Made by a program: the position numbers and the translations under genes. A stretch of 64,000 bases of DNA from Tritrichomonas musculus. Lineage: Eukaryota; Parabasalia; Tritrichomonadida; Tritrichomonadidae. Where the stretch lies: NCBI GenBank assembly GCA_039105265.1, contig JAPFFF010000058.1, forward strand, positions 620,001 to 684,000. Reading direction: 5' to 3'. Below the pieces are notes generated by a model, which was not told the DNA's origin, searched no databases, and worked only from the letters and a program-made list of their open reading frames with translations. Of this stretch, positions 18,801 to 29,149 are shown piece by piece. Every line of letters begins with the position of its first letter. Position 1 is the first letter of the stretch.

Positions 18801-19888
18801 ATGGTAGGCAAACACTGCAATTGAGGATTGCTAGTAGGCGAGATGAAGTTGTAAAAGACATTGGTAGGATTAAAGGACCAACTGGAACGGATGTTTTGCA
18901 AGACTGAGTTGAAAAAGGTTCGGTTGCACAAATAATTGCCATTAAAAAGGTTATTGAAATTAACATTTTGTGTAGAATTATTCACAAAGGTAAGTTGGAA
19001 AATATGAGCAACATTTTGGACTAACTGAGAGTTATTTTGATCGAATGTATATGGAGGAACAGGAATACAGTCAGGAGGTAGAAATGAGGAAGGAACAACA
19101 GTCTTAGAAGCGGATTCTTCCTCCGAAGGAGGGATAAAGGGAGCAAGACTGTTAATAAGAGGTTGACCATTTGTGATCAAAAATTGACCTCTCCCAACAA
19201 GAACACCCTCCGCTGAAATATTGTTTTGTTTATAGAATAAAGGCAAGTGTGGCGCTAAAGAGGGGTCACAGGTGACAATAATCCACAAAGGATTGGGATG
19301 ATGATTATCAATCATCGGATTGTAATGAATGCCCGCCTGTAAAATAATTTCAGAGCCATGTAAACGGGTAGAATTTGTAGGTGAAATCTCGGAAGGTTCC
19401 TCTACTGAAGTTGCTGAATTAACATTTGCATTAGGTGAATCAGCGAAGTCGTTAGGTGGTGGAGAGGGAATGTCGGGTGGAGGTTGCGAACGATTGGGTG
19501 AGGTGAAAGAATCGATAGGTTGAGTTCTCCTACCCAAATTTAACATTGAGCATTTACAAGGGCGATTCCGATGAGAGAGGTCGTAGCGATCATATTCTAC
19601 ACCTATAGTAGGGTCGAAGTTGGTAGTAGAATTGACGAAATCGAACCCCCTCTGATTAAGATATTTTTGAATATCATGCCGCGGAGCATGGTTAAGCTTT
19701 GAGAATTGGCAAGATGAATTGTAATCGTTAGCAAATGAGGTTCCATTTGTTGGAATTTGAGGTGAATTGATATTCGAGATATTATTTCGATTATTGTAGA
19801 AATTGTCAATAAAATCGTCGTGAGCGGTATCAATCGATTCAGCTCTTTGCGCTGATTCGGAAAATATACAATTTGTCGGGTAAAACAT
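12800..19888 (-). CDS. Family B polyprotein: repeats, three C2H2 fingers, reverse transcriptase, RLE endonuclease (2,362 aa)
   Basis: Same plan as the A protein. In order: polar head; conserved unrecognised domain from about 177 (SEIILQAGIHYNP, DPSL, EGVLVGRGQ); sixteen 18-aa repeats (about 396-683), many in alternating pairs; Ser/Asp-rich acidic stretch; C2H2 fingers near 858, 919 and 984; a run of seven Lys near 1244; RT with NLSAVGCDG, DFKDAFGS, QGCPLSP and YADD at 1679-1682; CCHC knuckle from 2051; RLE KPD at 2119-2121 and Glu 2134 (PDX12E); Ser/Asp/Asn-rich tail. The ATG is the first in the element. The TGA stop lies inside the 3' hairpin, so the end of the coding region and the RNA structure overlap. 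The frame is intact and all catalytic motifs are present. Confidence 0.93.
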   Translation of the reverse strand: MFYPTNCIFSESAQRAESIDTAHDDFIDNFYNNRNNISNINSPQIPTNGTSFANDYNSSCQFSKLNHAPRHDIQKYLNQRGFDFVNSTTNFDPTIGVEYDRYDLSHRNRPCKCSMLNLGRRTQPIDSFTSPNRSQPPPDIPSPPPNDFADSPNANVNSATSVEEPSEISPTNSTRLHGSEIILQAGIHYNPMIDNHHPNPLWIIVTCDPSLAPHLPLFYKQNNISAEGVLVGRGQFLITNGQPLINSLAPFIPPSEEESASKTVVPSSFLPPDCIPVPPYTFDQNNSQLVQNVAHIFQLTFVNNSTQNVNFNNLFNGNYLCNRTFFNSVLQNIRSSWSFNPTNVFYNFISPTSNPQLQCLPTISGEIPPSLPASVPAPLVALKNDPSPSTATIENHSVDVDFQWLSSKAKVQNHQVEVDHSNLITKAAVQNHTVDVNNQVISSTALVQNHLVDVIKNNLCTQATVQSHAVDVSNQLISSTANVQNHHVDVTQNCLTTQATVQSHAVDVSNQLISSTANVQNHHVDVTQNCLTTQATVQSHAVDVSNQLISSTANVQNHHIDVNSINLLSNATVQNHAVDIENQIISSTAIVQNHQVDVNQSNFISQATVQNHTVDVNNHIISSTANVQSHQVDVNQSKLISQATVQNHAVEVQNQFISSTAHIQNHIVEVVDDTVKTVVHVPKFTVEWKDKEIPLHTLPEDRPLTDKIEKLANAIYLLASSRSCSHTSCGTHSDLTSESDSTISGSDFHSSDFPAQSQNNSDTDLTSSNSPLTSRNSDDGDHNDSNSYSDHDVDLSLQWIIDGLKSIETKVQLVDFLKKVKDAHINFYHFSDVEFFNIPIILYMKKTLRWLGVGQFYCPLCEDVFQSCAALHAHWKFKHGDRFLPNEHAAVEFVYNCKLRWEIIDDDFPSDLPKFRIIHKCPVADCNYIVNNASALACHIKHNHQDLDVLRREIGLLWAAICCHAKHKNKLLTGNDLFHNVSGCLCMRCKHFIGQDKKKVQQHTKSSHPAANVEGSRRYFMNISLNARWLDVDLDDDVISQSNKDIADAVRDLSTHSHNVEIERDLPIEPEGDNPDHAAAMVNRRSREQRLRARRRNGILIVNEGMPEERLHALNGNSDADTTAQSNDDDIQSISPPTSEIQEDLSSFLDKSVSWINKCKEENDGIVYLPKIWGERIQKIRKKISNVFEGKISILIDKFTYLTSNKSLVLSDDDRLLLWNGVLAKIFLILRKEIRGALHIPAFNSKKKKKKKPRSFEVPIQLKAASKFTAGIELLHTLTEGDINDQPTLNLIADLKDKLIDFLSRAPDDFVVLVGGRDIDTVDAILNAGNFEDKLSFLKAKLFDLESKYKEKSSDGYKKFIQKAYQEDSKKTLDWFILNSDTPECTVPVESFVEDYGKAWSEVADFEPRQKFTLDHILSDEDNSYFTELLMSDKSIKDSIKSRSNLSAVGCDGICNSIWKLGNDVSTRIVKTTLNVMLSTGSFPSILKSCKTIMLYKKGEVNNTRSWRPITITSTLYRIIMCHISRTLQTLNECRRFINCQQKGFMKIPSGAAEHIVTADEMIHHAARHQKNLYILTIDFKDAFGSIPHELFKKNLLDLGFDKLFVKSILASYKNASTRIVSNGRISDEIEFAKGVKQGCPLSPTLFNVGIEPLLAKLNDLAQDEGYHWYDRSTSVQAYADDIVLFSDSEMGMNNLIDVVQSFCKYAGNMKINVNKCASFAFTMDNRTRASMQNHFSINGESVKNISIQGSLHYLGLPLAAKLSRRKHHIFQKILDLKRDVSKITSSALRTMQSVDAIKKFILPQLDYELMINAVSTTKLNELDEFIRGRISKKIGIAGVPTDWFYSSKHDGGLNLQCLSERHKALTIRLYMGMHESKDKNVKHFITASDNDEMQFRDADVIDDSPFLHVPVTEFGAIKGNNRCGTSNLLSRTVKALHDLNLQMNHDDTGFSIKPLNTDDEQTEIKINYMKVMKLIMKVIQKRHLSSLLKNRLKGHTFETLKNSPISNFYISQRVNAADSIVNFSFKARLGSLFTGSMKRRQTHRQDDGNCKCCGQIETIHHLLNGCSYRKHEFTKRHDAIALIINKYITDHKRAIVHSNQVVRSRDGGRLEGENADLKPDLFWWKNDKLHIVEITIPYGMLTDDDEHGTISTLNLRRQQKLNKYKSLIEDCKVQFNCDVDFFVIVVSSLGAIPSETLDELKRITGTEADWKKIAKQMVITSLRESMFIAYHWYPPAHNNIVVSNNQTHNSTDISVNSDNSVNSDDQLSSSDIQSQSDYQNCSMNSIDDNTWDQLINDDSNHSTPIIDSSFSKTSTDDSSDSDNDVLVNSGSVPYWRKANSEGMILNDVSDFSDSSSTSNCE
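17840..18703 (-). repeat. 54-bp coding repeats, 16 units with a 108-bp super-period (B1)
   Basis: The array is 864 bp, exactly 16 x 54. Units alternate between two types (SHAVDVSNQLISSTANVQN and NHHVDVTQNCLTTQATVQ), and three near-identical 108-bp pairs lie at about 18215-18500. The repeat grammar matches A and C but the unit sequence is distinct. Confidence 0.93.
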
Positions 19889-20033
19889 CGAATAAAATTC
19901 CTAAAAAAAAAAATCTCCTCCCGTGTGGAAAATTCGTTTATTAATCATTAGAGTAAGTATAAAATACTAATAAACGAGAGTGATGATTCACTCACAATAA
20001 AATAAAAGGGGCGGGCCCCAATAAAAAATCTGC

Positions 20034-23000
20034 CTAAAATTCAGAAGAGGAGTGTTGGACTCCCTCCTCTTCGGTAGCGGAGGCAGGGTCGGCACCTTGA
20101 GTTTGGTTCCATAGTGGGGTGGTGCCTGGATTTTCCAGTACGTCAGTTTCATCATCAGTAGTGTCAAGCTCAGACGGGGGCCCCGACCTGTCAACATCCG
20201 CACTTGCATCAATGAGTTCCCGCCATTCTTCGTCGTCCAGGATGTTGACAGAGTTGTACTCATCGTCTGCGGACTCCCCGTCGGTAACATTGGAGCTAGT
20301 ATCATTGAGATCATTAGAATCATCGTCACCATCAGTATCAAGAACATTAACATTTTCAACATCGTTATCATAATCGTTACCATTATCGTTATCGTTATCG
20401 TTATCTTCATCTTCATTGTTGTCGTTAACCCTCTTCTTAATCTTAGTATCAATGTACAATATCATAGATTCACGTAAAGCGGCTGCTACCATTCTCCCTG
20501 CAAGTTTGAGTGCGTCTTTGGTCGCGACTGTCACTTTCTTGAGTTCATTGATGGTGTCATCGGGTATTGCACCGAGGGAGGAGACAATGAACACAAATAG
20601 CGACACATTGCAGTTCAACTGGTTTTTGCAATCATCGACAAGCTTCTGGTACTTGTTCAACTTCTCTCTGCGTCGTATAACTAAGGTGGATTCATCATCA
20701 TCGCCAGATAACATTCCGTATGGGATGGTGAATTCAGCTATCTTCAGCTGGTCACCGTCCCACCACCATACATCTGGTCTGAGAGAAGCAGAGTCACCAG
20801 TGATGTGTTCGTTGCTGCGTCCACGAACACTTTGGTTACAATGCACGATGACTCTCTTCTTTTCGGTAAGGTACTTGCAAAGTACCTTGACAACTTCGTC
20901 GTGTCTCTTTGTGAATTTGTGTTTGCACCGCTTGCACCCGTTTAAGATGTGATTGAGAGTTTCAATCTGTCCACAACGAGTGCAACGGTTACTCATTTGA
21001 GGGTTTCTGTGAGCAGCAAGTGATGCTGTCATGAGCGTATTCGTACGTGCTTTGATAGCGAATCTGACAACAGAGTCCGCCATCAAAGCATTGGGCTTCA
21101 TGAAGTAGTTGCTCAATGGTGAGTTTTTCAATGTCGTGAATGTATGTCCTCTCATCTTGTGCTGACAAAGATCTGAATAGTAACGGTCACTCATGACTTT
21201 CATGATGTGTTTAACAACATTAGAGGTGTTAACATCATATGTGACATTACTATTCAGATCTTTGAGCGTAAACATATCATCTTTGAGTATCAGACCCATG
21301 TTAGCGTCGTGCAAAGCTTTAACACATCGGGCTAAGATGTTCGACGTCCCGCGGTTACGCTTTGCATCTAACGCACCATTGTCTTTAACTTTTAGGTGCA
21401 AGAACGGTGAAGTCAAGTCGATGGTAGCATCCCTGAAGATGATCTCGGCTTCATCAGAAGCCTTGACCATATCACGGATGCTTTTATCGTTAGACTCCAT
21501 CAAAGCAATGTAGAGTCTGATAGTGAGAGCTTTCTGGCGATCTGTGAGTTTCTGTATGTAAAGACCGCCATCGTTTTTCGTCGTGTAGAACCAGGCGGTT
21601 GGAATACCAGCAGCACCGATCATTTTGGACAGCTTGCCCCGAATGAGTTCATCTAAGCGACTGAGGCAATTTGTCGGTGCTGTGTTCGCCATCAGTTCGT
21701 AGTCAATCTTGGGAATCACGAACCGTTTGATGGCGTCAACCGCTTGTGTGAACCGAAGAGCGCTGCTAGTAATTCGAATGACGTCCTTCGTCATGTCTTC
21801 GATTCGCCGAAAAACGTGATGTTTACGCTGCGAAGATTTGCACGCGATTGGAAGTCCGAGATACGTTGTATTGTTCTGAATACTGATGTTATCAATACGT
21901 CCTCCAGCAATGGTGAAGTTGTCGTTCAACACACTGCGAGAACCATTGTGAGCAATGTATGTGAAAGCGTGGCACTTCTTGCAGTTGATCTTCATGTCGC
22001 CTGCATAACTGCAGAAGTGCTCCACGACCGAAAGCAAGTTCTTCATCCCGACTTCCGAGTCCGAGAACACGATTATGTCATCGGCGTAAGCTTGAACGGT
22101 TGTCGCTGAGTCCAACCAATGATAACCGTCCTCCTTGCAAGCGTTCAACCGCGCGAGGAGAGGTTCGATACAAATGTTGAATAACGTCGGACTCAGCGGA
22201 CAACCTTGCTTGACGCCTTTGCGAAAACAGATAGAATTAGATCGTCTGTTGTTGCTGATGATCTTCGTCGAAGAGTCTCTGTACGAATTAATAATCGTTT
22301 TAACAAAAGAAAGATCAAAGCCAATGTCTGTAAGATTCTTTTTAATAAGTTTATGTGGTACGGAACCAAATGCATCAGAAAAGTCGATCGTCGTGATGTA
22401 GAGTGACTTTTGGTTCCGTGCAGCATCGTGTATCATCTCATCAACCACAGTTGCATGCTCAGCCGCTCCAGCTGGAATACGCATGAATCCTTTCTGACTC
22501 GGTGATATGAACCTATGTTTTGAATTCAGCGTTTGAAGCGAGCGGCTGATGTGACACATCAGCATCCGATAAATCGTCGGAGTGATGGTGATAGGACGCC
22601 ACGAATGGGCGTCGTCAGGGTCTCCTTTCTTAAACAACATGACGGTTTTGTTCATTTTCAACACCTCCGGAAAGAGACCCGTGTCAAGCATGCAACACAA
22701 CACATTCTTGATGATCGTCGCCGTGACACTCCCGCCAACCTTCCACACACCATTTGAAATGCCGTCGCATCCGACGGCAGACAGATTGGATCTCGATCTG
22801 ACCGCTTTGAGAATAGCTTCTTCGTTGAGGATGAGTGATTTGAGTTCATCAGAATTATTCGATGAAATTCTACGCTGAAGAGTGTAAACACCATCTGGGT
22901 CATCCCCGAGAGCAGCAGCATCGCTCCACGAGGACCCGTACACGTTCTCGAAATCTTCGACTGGGACGACACATTCCGGTGTGTCGTCGTTCAACACGAA

Positions 23001-25998
23001 CCAGTCGAGTGTACGTTTGGCGTCTTCAGCGTAGAATTTCTGAAGGAACTTCTTGTAGCCAAGCGAGGAAGGAGAGTTGTTGAGAATCTCCAATTCCTCT
23101 AGCTTGGCACGTATGAATTTCATCCTTTCATCGTAATGCTCATCGTAAATCAAACCGTCAATTGAGTCCAAGTCACCACTCCCAAGAAGTTGAGAGAACT
23201 CCAAAGGAGCCTGTGACAGAAAGCGAACAAGCTTTTCTTTGATGTCTGCGATTACATTACGTTGAGGTTGATCGAGATCTTCATCAGTGATGTGAATGCG
23301 GGAATGCAGGAGTTCAATACCAGCGATGAATTTGGAGGCCGACTTCATCTGAATCGGTGTCTCCAAGGAATGCGGGCGACGAATCTTATCTGAACCTCTC
23401 CGTGCCGAACGAACGAACTTCCTAATCGACTTCCGTAGAATGAGAATGATTTTCGAAATCATCCCTTCGCAGAGAAGCATTCGGCTGCTCTTTTCCAAAG
23501 AGTCAGAGAGGTTAATAGCTTCATTATACCAATTGAGAACATCCTTGACTTCACTGTTAAACACTTCTTCGAACTTTTTCCTGTGTTTCGCTAAACGGTC
23601 ACCCCACAGCTTCGGGAGGTGCACGAAATCATCATCTTCCTTCATGCACCTCGACTTCCAATTCTCAGCTTTGGACAGGCAACTCTCAATGTCCACGATC
23701 GAAGCTGACGCTGGGTGAGCCGGATGTTCATCAATTGTGTGAGTATCTTCTTCGCTAGATGAAGAGACTGAATGCAAGTGCGCCTCAGGCAGTCTCTCGT
23801 TGGCAGGTATGAACCCAGCCTGTCGTCTCCGTCTGCGTGAGTCTTCCCCGCGACGACGATCTTCCATCACTTGGAGATCCACCGATTCGTCTGCCCGAGG
23901 TTGCACTGGCATCTGTCTCTCATCATCTTGAGTGACTCTGTTCTCACTCCTCACAATCTTGATTCTCTCCAGGTCAGTGTTGGCTTCACGAATTTCATCG
24001 TCATCGGTTTCAGGCGAAAGCCAATTAACGGATATACTGATGTCGATTGCCTGAACCCGATGACCTTCAACATTGGCCTGGGGATGTGATCTGTTGGTAT
24101 GCTGTTTGACTGTAGCTTTGTCTCTACCAACGAAGTCCTTGCATTTCATGCACAAGGAACCGTGCAGGTCATGGTAAACATCGCTAGCCACAAGTAATTT
24201 TCGATGTTTCTTAGCGTGCAGAATGCTCATCGCCCAGAAGACTCCAACTTCACGTTTAAGCGCTTCCATGTCCTGGTGCGATGAGCCCATGTGGCTGCTC
24301 AATGAGTTCGCTCTGCTGACCAAGTAGTCGCAGTCGCTGCACGGACAAACGTGAATGGTACGATAGTGAAAAGCGTCAGGCGGAAGGTGAGGTGAATCGA
24401 TCTTCCACCTCAGCTTCCTGCCGACAATGTACTCGAACGCCGCTTGCTCCAGAGGAATGTTATTCGTCGTGTGCGTCGATTTGAGGTGAAAAGACAGGGA
24501 CGCACATGTGGGAAACGTTTTGTCGCAGCAAGGGCAGTAAAACTGCCCAACTCCTAACCATCTGTCTTTCTGATACATGAGGAGAATGATAGGAGTGTCA
24601 ACGTCGCTAACGTTTGCGAATGGTGAAGTGTCGATGTTTGCCACCTGCAAGATATCAATGAGAGACTTCATGTCTGTTTTGGTCTTCACACCAGCCAATT
24701 CGCTCACGATCCAATCAATGGAAACATTGTCACCCACAGGTGAAGAAGGATTATCATCACTACCACCGTGATTGTCATCATCGGAATGATCAGAGTGTTC
24801 AGAGTGAGAATGAGCATCGGTGAACTCTTCAGCACCACTAACAACGCTGCTTGTACCAGAAGAGTTACTGGTAGTTTGAGTACCTAAGGAGTTGGTCCGA
24901 GATCCGAGGAAATTATTGTTTGAGAATGTGTTAAGCAACGAATGGTTCCCAGAGAGAGTAAATAGTGGAACCACTTTCTCATTGATCTCGAACACAAACT
25001 TAGGTACCTCAATCACTGATGTGAATAATTTCTCCTTCGTGACTACTTGATGATGATCGATGTGAGCAGTTGACGTGACAACCCGATCGTCAACGCCAAC
25101 AGAATGGTGCGTGATGTGAGCCGTTGACGTGACGTGAGCTTTGGTTGTCAACGTCAACAGCGTGATGAGCGACGTGAGCTGTTGACTTGACAATCTGATT
25201 GTCAACGTCAACAGCGTGATGAGCGACGTGAGCTGTTGACTTGACAATCTGATTGTCAACGTCAACAGCGTGATGAGCGACGTGAGCTGTTGACTTGACA
25301 ATCTGATTGTCAACGTCAACAGCGTGATGAGCGACGTGAGCTGTTGACTTGACAGTCTGATTGTCAACGTCAACAGCGTGATGAGCGACGTGAGCTGTTG
25401 ACTTGACAGTCTGATTGTCAACGTCAACAGCGTGATGAGCGACGTGAGCTGTTGACTTGACAATCTGATTGTCAACGTCAACAGAATGATTAGCAACGAG
25501 GGCTGTTGACTTGACAGTCTGATAGTCAACGTCAACAGAATGATGAGCGACGTGGGCTGTTGACTTGACAATCTGATTGTCAACGTCAACATTATGATGT
25601 ACCACGTGTGCCGTTGACGCGACAATCTGATTGTCGACGTCAACGCTATGATGAGCAACATGAGCCATTGACGCGACAACCCGATTGTCGACGTCAACGC
25701 TGTGGTGAGCTACATGAGCAGTTGACTCGACAGTCTGGTTGTCGACGTCAACGCTATGATGAACAAGATTAACATTGTTATGAGAAACATTATAGTTAGA
25801 GATATTATTATTAATGAAACTATTATTAGTGAAACTATTACTATTATTAACATTGAACATATTGGTATTCATGACTGACATGTGATTTGAAAAGTCGGTG
25901 AAGTGATTATTGCAACCGATGTTGCACGAGAATGAGACCGCCAGCGAGTTTATACATTGTATACATGGGAAACAAAAGGCGAACGTGGGAAGGAGCAA
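20034..25998 (-). pseudogene. Family C ORF2 polymerase, copy C2, frameshifted inside the repeat array
   Basis: The frame that begins like the ORF2 of C3 (upper end 25998, TTG; first ATG at 25881) covers 12 repeats. It then meets a net 4-nt insertion at about 25135-25140 and closes at 25090. Downstream of the insertion, fingers, RT (YADD), CCHC knuckle and RLE (RPD...E) continue unbroken to the TAG at 20034, in a different frame. That frame can be read upstream to about 25697 because the repeats are also open in a second frame, giving an unrelated Leu/Thr/Ser-rich stretch. The insertion puts the polymerase back in phase with ORF1, but ORF1 still ends at its stop. This copy may be dead, or the insertion may be an assembly or sequencing slip in a repeat. 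Confidence 0.75.
25053..25758 (-). repeat. 54-bp coding tandem repeats, 13 units plus 4 nt (C2)
   Basis: The array is 706 bp = 13 x 54 + 4. It is two units shorter than C3. The extra 4 nt lie in the second unit from the left, where C3 reads gacggtttgg and C2 reads gacgtgagctttgg. Confidence 0.93.
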
Positions 25999-26855
25999 AA
26001 ATTGAATGGAACCGCCGGAACCGTGCTCGGATGGACGAAGGTCTCAGGGAGGAGCACCTTCTGGGTGAGTTCTGCATCTGAAGCAGGTACTGCCGGGCGG
26101 TTTCGGTCGAGTATTGGTTGCCCATTCGAAATGATCATTTGTCCTCGGGCAACCAATACACCTTCAACTGACTTATCCTTTGCAAGGTAACTCAGAGGGG
26201 AACGGGCAGCCAGTGAAGGATCGCTCGTAATGACGAACCAAGAGGGGTTCTGACCACCCTCTGGATTCGTCGGATTATAGTGTACTCCTGACTGCAGGAG
26301 TACCTCTGTCGTCCTTTGTGTATTAGGAACTATGAGATTTCTGGCGCAATTTGGTCGGCTCGTAGAATCACTTTGATGCGCATCTGATCTAAATTCTTCG
26401 GGATCTGAAAAGTCTGGGGAAACGTTGGAATCGCTCTGTGAGGTACTCCGTATGTTGATAGGAGCAGGTCCAACCGGCGGGTGCCGCTGCTCCTTAGGAT
26501 ATGTAATTCGATCTGTGAATGAGTATTGCGCGGGAAGATTATGAGGAACATTTGGAACATATTGAGGCTGTGTATTTGATTGAGTTGTGTTCGGGGCAAA
26601 CTGGTCCCCGTTTTGGTGCGTCTTTGAATTGATATCTCTTGAGTTGCGAGATATTGGAGAAGTAGCGAGTTTGTTGTAATTTATATTGAAAGGGCTATCT
26701 ACTGTACTAATTTGAGGCGAAAAACTGCGAAATTCGGGTGTTCCATTTCCATCATCATCAGAAAAATTTCCACCAAAATCATCAATTTTGGTATCAATCG
26801 AATCAGCGTCGAGTGCTAATTCGGAAAATCTAGGTTTGGTCGTGCAAAAAAGCAT
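25950..26855 (-). CDS. Family C ORF1: conserved N-terminal domain protein (301 aa), copy C2
   Basis: Identical in length and layout to the C1 copy, with Thr in place of Ser in SDAEL(S/T)QK. It starts at the first ATG, 21 nt from the junction, and ends at the TAA at the same position as in C1 and C3. The conserved unrecognised domain fills the C-terminal 120 residues. Confidence 0.65.
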   Translation of the reverse strand: MLFCTTKPRFSELALDADSIDTKIDDFGGNFSDDDGNGTPEFRSFSPQISTVDSPFNINYNKLATSPISRNSRDINSKTHQNGDQFAPNTTQSNTQPQYVPNVPHNLPAQYSFTDRITYPKEQRHPPVGPAPINIRSTSQSDSNVSPDFSDPEEFRSDAHQSDSTSRPNCARNLIVPNTQRTTEVLLQSGVHYNPTNPEGGQNPSWFVITSDPSLAARSPLSYLAKDKSVEGVLVARGQMIISNGQPILDRNRPAVPASDAELTQKVLLPETFVHPSTVPAVPFNFCSFPRSPFVSHVYNV

Positions 26856-26876
26856 ATATGAAAACTAAAAAAAAAT

Positions 26877-27949
26877 CTCCTCCCGTGTGGTTTAAATGTT
26901 TATTAAATGCTTTAAGAGTTTTGCGATTAAGCAATTAATAAAAAAAGCTAGGCATAAGCTTTTAAGAAAAAAAGGAAAATAAAAGGAAAAAGGTAAAACT
27001 TGAAGTTAAAAGGTCCAAAAAGACTTCAAGTAATGAGTCAGACTTGGAATAAACGGTCGCCAAAAATGATCATTGAGCAACACAGATCATTCTGAGGACG
27101 GGTTGTGTTACAACCAGCGATGGTTTCCGAGTCTGATGTAAAACAACGCGTCTAAAGAACAAAGAACTTGAAACAATGTAACAGTGTAATTGAGGATATC
27201 AGATTGAGATCTGAAAATGAGGAACAATGAGTAACGGATAAAACAATTGAACAAGAACTTAAATGTGAGAACGAACGGGCTCATTGAGCGCCCTTCAGTA
27301 GAGTCACGCGACATGTGTCAGGCAGCATCTTGCGGAGATCCTTTACCGTAGACGCTTGTTGACTGCTGTCTTTTGATTCTTTCATCAAGGCAGTGTGATC
27401 ATTGAAATCACAAGTAGACTCACTGAAAGATGACTCCATATATAAAAATGAATAAACTAAAAGAGTAAAAATAAGTAGCAATTTACTTCGATCTGTCCGT
27501 GAGAATCGTCTTCATACTGTATAACGCCTTGTAGATTTGAGAATATTGAGAGAAATTGTAAAATGAGAATGGAGTCACGAAAATTGGGAAACCGAGGGAA
27601 CAGAAAGGCGCGATCGAAGGAAACTGGAATAAACAAAGTGAGAAAGAAGAGTATAATAACATTAGAGTAAGTTTTGAGAGGTATATTTGAAATTGCATAT
27701 AACTGATTGAGTATGAGATATAACGTTAAGAGCTGAGATTGATAATATGAGATAAGAAACAACAGAATAATATTGTGGTAAGTCCAGTGGTCGGACTTTG
27801 TGAGGTGACCCTACATATAATTGAAATCAGTTTGGAAAATTCGGACGAAACATCGATCTGAGGGCACCATACGAATCAGCTCAGTGCACTGATTACGAAT
27901 ATCTAGTTATTGCCTGCGTAAACCTCGAAAATAAAAATGAAAAAAAAAT
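26877..27949 (-). mobile_element. Element N3 (1,073 bp)
   Basis: Counterpart of N1 in the second 23-kb unit, with the same C-adjacent variant set (AAG stem variant, AAAAGCT hairpin). I saw no difference from N1. Confidence 0.85.
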
Positions 27950-29022
27950 CTCCTCCCGTGTGGTTTAAATGTTTATTAAATGCTTTGAGAGTTTTGCGAT
28001 TAAGCAATTAATAAAAAAAAGCTAGGCATAAGCTTTAAGAAAAAAAGGAAAATAAAAGGAAAAAGGTAAAACTTGAAGTTAAAAGGTCCAAAAAGACTTC
28101 AAGTAATGAGTCAGACTTGGAATAAACGGTCGCCAAAAATGATCATTGAGCAACACAGATCATTCTGAGGACGGGTTGTGTTACAACCAGCGATGGTTTC
28201 CGAGTCTGATGTAAAACAACGCGTCTAAAGAACAAAGAACTTGAAACAATGTAACAGTGTAATTGAGGATATCAGATTGAGATCTGAAAATGAGGAACAA
28301 TGAGTAACGGATAAAACAATTGAACAAGAACTTAAATGTGAGAACGAACGGGCTCATTGAGCGCCCTTCAGTAGAGTCACGCGACATGTGTCAGGCAGCA
28401 TCTTGCGGAGATCCTTTACCGTAGACGCTTGTTGACTGCTGTCTTTTGATTCTTTCATCAAGGCAGTGTGATCATTGAAATCACAAGTAGACTCACTGAA
28501 AGATGACTCCATATATAAAAATGAATAAACTAAAAGAGTAAAAATAAGTAGCAATTTACTTCGATCTGTCCGTGAGAATCGTCTTCATACTGTATAACGC
28601 CTTGTAGATTTGAGAATATTGAGAGAAATTGTAAAATGAGAATGGAGTCACGAAAATTGGGAAACCGAGGGAACAGAAAGGCGCGATCGAAGGAAACTGG
28701 AATAAACAAAGTGAGAAAGAAGAGTATAATAACATTAGAGTAAGTTTTGAGAGGTATATTTGAAATTGCATATAACTGATTGAGTATGAGATATAACGTT
28801 AAGAGCTGAGATTGATAATATGAGATAAGAAACAACAGAATAATATTGTGGTAAGTCCAGTGGTCGGACTTTGTGAGGTGACCCTACATATAATTGAAAT
28901 CAGTTTGGAAAATTCGGACGAAACAACGATCTGAGGGCACCATACGAATCAGCTCAGTGCACTGATTACGAATATCTAGTTATTGCCTGCGTAAACCTCG
29001 AAAATAAAAATGAAAAAAAAAA
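27950..29022 (-). mobile_element. Element N4 (1,073 bp)
   Basis: Counterpart of N2, including the acaacg variant near the 5' end and the T-less junction with the A element. Confidence 0.85.
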
Positions 29023-29149
29023 CTCCTCCCGTGTGGAAAATTCGTTTATTAATCATTAGAGTAAGTATAAAATACTAATAAACGAGAGTGATGATTCACT
29101 CACAATAAAATAAAAGGGGCGGGCCCCAATAAAAAAAAAAAAAATCTGC

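Larger units (their letters stand above)
12714..19914 (-). mobile_element. Family B RLE-type non-LTR retrotransposon, copy B1 (looks complete)
   Basis: The element is 7,201 bp with a 26-nt leader (19889-19914), one ORF and an 86-nt 3' UTR. Its protein is clearly homologous to A and C along its full length, but the nucleotide sequence is well diverged, so B is a separate lineage. The T run at its 5' end is followed by AG in the sense direction (T11-AG), which resembles a 3' splice acceptor. Confidence 0.92.
3901..26876. repeat. Higher-order repeat unit 1 (N-N-A-B-C, 22,976 bp)
   Basis: Block N1, N2, A1, B1, C2. The phase of the unit is arbitrary. It recurs with the same order and orientation in the next unit. 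Confidence 0.93.
19915..26876 (-). mobile_element. Family C non-LTR retrotransposon, copy C2 (full length, reading frame disturbed)
   Basis: The element is 6,962 bp. Its 3' half (19915 to about 23708) is nearly identical to A; its 5' half is family-specific. It has 13 units of the 54-bp repeat plus a net 4-nt insertion at about 25135-25140. The 3' UTR is 119 nt, with 6 A where A has 14. Confidence 0.9.

Noticed and set aside
25037-25697. Leu/Thr-rich N-terminus fused to the C2 polymerase
   Set aside because: It is the repeat array read out of frame after the C2 insertion, not a real domain.
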